Below are positions 59,358 to 64,000 of a stretch of DNA of 64,000 bases, piece by piece. Positions within the stretch are counted from its first letter, which is position 1; the number at the start of each line of letters is the position of its first letter. A model generated the notes under the pieces. That model had not been told where the DNA came from. It did not search any database and worked only from the letters and a program-made list of their open reading frames with translations. The position numbers and the translations under genes are program-made. The stretch is from Lasiosphaeris hirsuta (taxonomy: Eukaryota > Ascomycota > Sordariomycetes > Sordariales > Lasiosphaeriaceae): contig JAUKUA010000007.1 in NCBI GenBank assembly GCA_030549175.1, forward strand, positions 1,674,001 through 1,738,000, in the 5' to 3' direction.

Positions 59358-60272
59358 GATGGGCGACTGGAAATGCAGCTGTTGTCGATGGATTGCATAG
59401 ATGGCGCAAAACGAGTCTCGTCAAGGGGGTATCGTGTGTAAAGAACGAGCAGCGACCAAGCTAGTCCCTTCAGGTTAATCAAGGTGAGATCCGCAGATGG
59501 GAATCTGCGGTGCGAAATGCAGTTCGCAAATGTTTGGCAAGAGATCAAAGAAGGAAAGGAGAGCTGGAGAGGGAAGTCATGGGGTGAAAAAGTAGCAGCC
59601 TATGAAAATTCAGCACCATTAGCTTCCGTTTCGATGGCAGTACCCAGCCTCCTTACTGGTCCGTGCACTGCGCGACTCAGGTCACGGTTTTAGTCAGGCT
59701 TTGGTTCGCTCCTGCACTCGGCTCCGCTGGGCAGCAAACCTGGCATGCCTTGCTTCGCAATCAGCCTGTTCCAGATAATGCGCAACGCCGAACTGCCCTA
59801 CTGCGTGCCCAAATAACTGTCGAGCTGGCGCAATATCTCGACGAGAATACATTACGTCGGGAAGTTTTCAAGTAACATGATGGCGTTGGGATTAGAATGG
59901 TTAGGAAACTTCACATTACAAAAAACTGCAACCCGTCTGTCCTGCAGTGTCCTGCAGTGTCCTGCAAGGGCCGAGGTAGTCCGGTCTGGGTGCTCGCTGA
60001 TCCTGCCTTGGGAGAATAGAGGAAACGGTCACTTGGCCAGAGGGGAAGCACAGGTTTATGTGATGCAGAAAAGTATATATATGTGCCGAGTGATTAGCAA
60101 AACACCTCGGTATGATGCAATTTGAACAAAACGCCAGAGTCTATCCAGGTACCTAGTGGCTTTTGTTTCTCCAAATCAAACTCCTCGGCCCCGGTCTACC
60201 CAACCAAATAACGCCCAGAATACACCAAACATCGCACTCGCCTTGTGCTGCAATCCACTATACACGAGTTAT
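59358..60272. other. Spacer of 0.9 kb
   Basis: This is the upstream region of SCD6. It contains a short tandem of CCTGCAGTGT (59939-59966, about 2.7 copies). Nothing else was recognised. Confidence 0.5.
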
Positions 60273-62134
60273 CTAATAGCCTCCGTTGCGCGGAAGAAAC
60301 GGGTCATAGCTGTGGTTACTATAGCCCGAGTACCCCGAATACCCTGAATAGGCGCTGTTGAGGCTGTTCTGACTAGGCCGATGCTGATTCTGCATGTGTG
60401 CCCACTCCGAGTACGGATGCTGCCCGTACGGTGGAGCCGGCAGAGGGGCCGGTAGTGGGGGATATCCCACGAACGGCGAGGGCATGGGTCCGACCCTGCC
60501 TAGCTCGGTCGGTGCGCCGTTACTTACAACCCTTGCTCGCATCGAGTTCCTGAGGTGAGCCGGATGGCGTAGGTGGCCTCCGTAAAACATGTTCTCCTTC
60601 GGCGGATCGAGCCGATCGGTGCTTGAGCCAGTGTAGCCTGGGTTACCCCTCCGCTTCTCGCCCCAGAACATACAACCTGAGTCGCTCCATTCGTCAACAA
60701 TGTCAGCGATTGTTTGGAGGTGTCCGTACGAAGGGGGCAGAAGGCCCTTGGGCCGGCCAAGGGAGAGTGACAGGCCGAACACGGCAGTAACCAGCGTAAA
60801 GCCAGCGAGATAAAATACCTGAGGCGCGTGCATGTTAACGCCTAGGTGGAACTGAAGGTTAATCGCCAAACCGAACATCCAGTGGACACCAGCCTTGAGG
60901 GCAAACAGAAATAGCGTCTGCCACGATGACATGGCAGCGGTGACCGAGTTATAGCGTCCGTTGGTACCCTTGGGTCCAATAAGTTCGCGGAAGATCTTCT
61001 CGTCTCGAGAAAGGTTGACGATCAGTTCGGCGCAGTGCAGCGACAATGTAACGACTGACTGGAACGCCGTGATAAGGAACACACCCCCAGTAGTCCCAAC
61101 CGCCCCGTTCGAAGTACTCCAACCAAGATTGACGACTGATGTTCCATCTGTGCATTGACTTGTGCTACAGTTGGAGTCGGTTTTACCAGTAAACGTCGGA
61201 AGTAGCGACCACGACCGTCCAAAGACGGCATTCTGGTGTCCCTTCATAATGTATGCTTGCAACCCGCCGCCCCAGATGCCTGACAAAATAGGGAGAAGAC
61301 ACAGCAAAAAAATTATCCACCGAATACGACCATGGGCCGTGATCATTGGCCTCTGCTTCGGTACAGGCCGTAATGCCCGAGCATCCTCCTTCGCCAAGTG
61401 CACACCCATCATACAACGGCCGATCCGAGGCTCTACCCGGTGTCCCGAATGTTCATCCAGGCAACACGCCCGAACAACATCGAGGGGGTTGGAGCTCCAA
61501 GTAGGAATCGTCGTGGCTACGAGCGCCCAATTGGAGATAGTTGCTTGAAGGAGGAAGCCGGAACCGAGGGTAAGAAGGGCAACCGCGTTCATATGCACAC
61601 CCGTGGTATCCGAACTATCGTAATCCTTCCCCAAAACACGGGCGAGTCCGGGATTCATACTCAGGAAAATGAGAGACGTAGATCCATAAGCAAGCACGAT
61701 GCCAAGCATATGGACGAAGTTTGCGAACGTGCCGTTCGGGCGGCTGAATTTCGAGGCCGTAAGAAGTCGCAGGTTTGAGTTGAACTCGAGCTTGCCCTCT
61801 CTTTGCAAGGACCATCGGAGCGTGCATGTGTGAATGTAGCCCATGCTGTCGTTGAGAAGGGTAACTGTGGCGGCCATCGGTGAGCGAGATGGAGAGCGGA
61901 GAGACATGGTCTCAAGGGAATGATCATACCCAAAATATTCAGGACCAAGGGGACGATTTCCCTCCATGTGTGCGACATGGCGATATGAGGCGAGCTTCCA
62001 TCGCGAATCTCGACATAGAGCGAGATGGCTCCGGCCAGTAGAGAGCCTATTGCAACAAACCAACTGATAATAAGCCCAAACAGACACCATCGCCTAGTAT
62101 TAGCGCTGTCGAGGCGGTACTGGTAGGTATCCAT
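60273..62134 (-). CDS. Multi-pass membrane protein of unknown function
   Basis: Two exons (62134-61930 and 61864-60273; 65 nt intron, GTATGA donor, CCACAG acceptor) give 598 residues. The first segment, from about residue 15, is RRWCLFGLIISWFVAIGSLL, followed by LAGAISLYV. Further hydrophobic helices include NFVHMLGIVLAYGSTSLIF, AVALLTLGSGFLLQA, RIRWIIFLLCLLPILSG, TLFLFALKAGVHWMFGLA and VFYLAGFTLVTAVFGLSLS, suggesting about seven spans. The segment HTWREIVPLVLNILVTLLND in the joined protein is reminiscent of a family of fungal membrane proteins, but I recognise no name. The C-terminal tail is disordered, rich in Pro and Tyr, and ends with YSGYSGYSGYSNHSYDPF. Function and location are unknown; a plasma membrane site is plausible. 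Confidence 0.82.
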
Positions 62135-63298
62135 GGTTCTAGATCATGTCCTCCTCCCTCCTCCTCCTTTCCGTGTAGGCGCGAAGTGCGCGTTCGGTCT
62201 GCTGGGCCAGGCACAAGGCAAAAGTGCGTTGGGTGACATGTTGGAGAAGAGAAGAGTGCCACGGGCCAGAAGTTCAGCGCAGAGCCAGCGCAGAGCCTCG
62301 TCTCTCTTTGAAACCCCTCCCCTCAGCCATTGAAGCTATTGGAACAGGGGTTTCGTTCAGCCTCAGAGTCCGGCCGCGAGAAGGCAGCGGCAACACGGCC
62401 AAATGCATCGCTAGTGGGCGCCATTGGCGGGGATATGAATATTGATGGAACCATGAGCTGCATGGGGCGGGGAACACGCGATATTGACAAGAGGAGCGTT
62501 TGAAATCGCATTTGCGACATTGCAAACGTGGGAAAAAGACCCTCCAAGTGTGCTACTGCTGAGCAGGAAAGGGACTGGGAAGAGGATCCAATCCAAAGCT
62601 AAGACAAGGACGGATCGGTTTGAAAATATCTGGCCTTCCAGCTTAGTTACCAGCCGGGGTAGCGGGGTGGAGCAGAAACGCATCTTCGTTGCAAAGCCGT
62701 GGAAAAATGTACAGTAGTCGACAGAAGCTGTTGGTGGCTGATATGGGGCAAGAGAAAGACAGAAAAAAACAGAAAGTGGATGGTGTTTGTGCAGATATCG
62801 ATGTTATTCGGGAGGAATGTGAAGCTACCTACTGGCCTCGCTGCCCTCGCGTGCGGTGGTTTGGCAGTGATTGAGGCTCCACATTAATGCCTCAGGACGC
62901 AGTTTCGTGCAAGCCCGATTAGGTGTGGATTCCATAAGGCTGCGCTTTGCCTTCCAAGCCGGGTGACTGTGTCGGCGGCGGGAGGGGACTCTCACATTGC
63001 ATGCTTGCTTGAGTTTGCCCCAAGTCAACCACAGGGCTGCAACCGATATTTCAAGGGTAAAAGAAGAATCGATGCCTCATATCCTGCCAGTATTTCACTG
63101 TATTGTCCACAAGCCATCCCCGGCAGGTTTTTGGCCCAAGCATTGCAGCGACCATTCATCTCGTCGAGTGAGTCGAGTGAGGGGCATCGGCACTCAGTAT
63201 ACCATCGGCACAGACCCCGCTAGGCTCAAGACGGAGCTCAAGCTAAGGGACGACAGCGCGCCTTCTGACCACTGACCAACGGTCTCCGAGACAGCAAA
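62135..63298. promoter_or_regulatory. Divergent intergenic region of 1.2 kb
   Basis: It holds the promoters of the membrane protein and the RQC1-like gene. No named motif was recognised. Confidence 0.45.
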
Positions 63299-64000
63299 AT
63301 GGCGAGCCGACAAATGCGGAAGCTGCGCAAGCAGCAGGAACTTCTCAACCTTGAAAAAGAGGCAGTTGAGGGTCATGATGAATCTGAAGATGAGCCTGCC
63401 CCACGGGCAAAGCCCCAGAGAAACGTTTTCTCTGGTTTCGCAGCTCTGGGTGATCTTAGAGACGACAACGATAGTGACAACGACAAGAGCGACGATGATG
63501 GGCCTCAGCAGATTCCCCAAAAAGACGAGGTCCCTGAACCAACCCCCGGCAAAAAGAGTAAGAAGTCAAAGAAGAAAAAGAAAAAAGGGAAGAAGGCCGA
63601 GTCATCTGCGCCAACGAAGGAGGAGCCAGAGCCTCTCGATGAGATAGACCAGGCACTCAAGGAACTCAAATTGGCAGAATCGAGACAAGTCGATGCCGCC
63701 ACGGCCCACGCTGCCCCCGATGCGTCGGCCGGTCCGCTGCGTGAGCTTTTTGGAATCAACTTCCAGCACCTTAAGGCCATGAACGAGATGCGCAAGTTGT
63801 TCGGGAAGGTTATGGAGTCGGCTGACGCCGAGGGCGCTCAAGAGAGCCGCGTTAGGGGAGCCCGGCGGGACGTTGATCTCGAGGCCTACCTGAGTGCTCA
63901 GGCGGGCTTCATCGGTGGCCAAGGCCAATCGTCCAAGCCGGCAATGTTCGACAGTGTTTTGCGTACTAACCCCTTCATCGAAGGAAAGAAGACGTGGCCT
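63299..64000 (+). CDS. rqc1: RQC1/TCF25-like ribosome quality control protein, 3' part beyond the right edge
   Basis: The ATG at 63299 opens a frame that stays open to the window edge, giving 234 residues. It begins MASRQMRKLRKQQELLNLEK, the typical start of fungal TCF25/RQC1 proteins. An acidic stretch and a Lys run (GKKSKKSKKKKKKGKK) follow. Then come LLREFGINFQHL-like sequence (here PLRELFGINFQHLKAMNEMR), KLFGKVMES and PAMFDSVLRTNPFIEGKKTW, which lead into the family domain. RQC1 works with LTN1 and CDC48 to clear nascent chains from stalled 60S subunits. The conserved TCF25 domain proper lies beyond the window. The human homologue NULP1/TCF25 was first described as a transcription regulator. 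Confidence 0.88.
   Translation, partial: MASRQMRKLRKQQELLNLEKEAVEGHDESEDEPAPRAKPQRNVFSGFAALGDLRDDNDSDNDKSDDDGPQQIPQKDEVPEPTPGKKSKKSKKKKKKGKKAESSAPTKEEPEPLDEIDQALKELKLAESRQVDAATAHAAPDASAGPLRELFGINFQHLKAMNEMRKLFGKVMESADAEGAQESRVRGARRDVDLEAYLSAQAGFIGGQGQSSKPAMFDSVLRTNPFIEGKKTWP

Overview
The window looks like nuclear DNA of a filamentous ascomycete, most likely a Sordariomycete near the Chaetomiaceae/Sordariales. The grounds are compact genes with 50-135 nt GT-AG introns, Neurospora-type gene families, long gene-poor spacers with G/C homopolymers, and the hallmark proteins (perilipin-like CAP20, RQC1/TCF25-type, LSM14/SCD6, a member of an expanded fungal hypothetical family). The organism call is inference; no species marker was found.

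Layout from left to right: the N-terminal part of an LTE1-like Ras-family GEF runs off the left edge (minus, 1-3860), followed by about 6 kb with no supportable gene. SEC18/NSF (minus) is divergent from a LENG1-like CIR_N protein (plus), which converges on a calycin-like hypothetical (minus). A small RGG hypothetical (plus) and a KXD1-like BLOC-1/BORC subunit (minus, TATA promoter) come next, then 4.3 kb of spacer. DGK1 (minus) is divergent from the rRNA helicase SPB4 (plus), which converges on a stomatin (minus). After 2.5 kb of spacer come a GH47 alpha-mannosidase, a coiled-coil hypothetical, a pirin and a CAP20/perilipin-like protein, all minus. A 3.8 kb spacer ends in a degenerate intron-containing tRNA-Asp and a TGGG repeat. 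Then come BCD1 (minus), a nonsense-broken member of a multicopy fungal family next to an imperfect tandem repeat, a DENN-domain protein (plus), SCD6/LSM14 (minus), a multi-pass membrane protein (minus), and the first part of an RQC1/TCF25-like gene (plus) leaving at the right edge.

The genes are mostly housekeeping and form no operon or biosynthetic cluster: membrane traffic (SEC18, KXD1, DENN), cell-cycle signalling (LTE1), ribosome and snoRNP assembly and quality control (SPB4, BCD1, RQC1), mRNA control (SCD6, LENG1-like), and lipid or glycan handling (DGK1, CAP20, GH47). No exotic new system is evident. The best leads are a GATAAG-type motif cluster shared at the same distance by the two ribosome-assembly genes SPB4 and BCD1, the tRNA-Asp with intact Pol III signals but a broken acceptor stem, the nonsense-broken multicopy gene with its neighbouring repeat, and two stop-free introns whose length is a multiple of three. 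Splice junctions were worked out by hand by reading frames across GT-AG sites; no transcript data were available.
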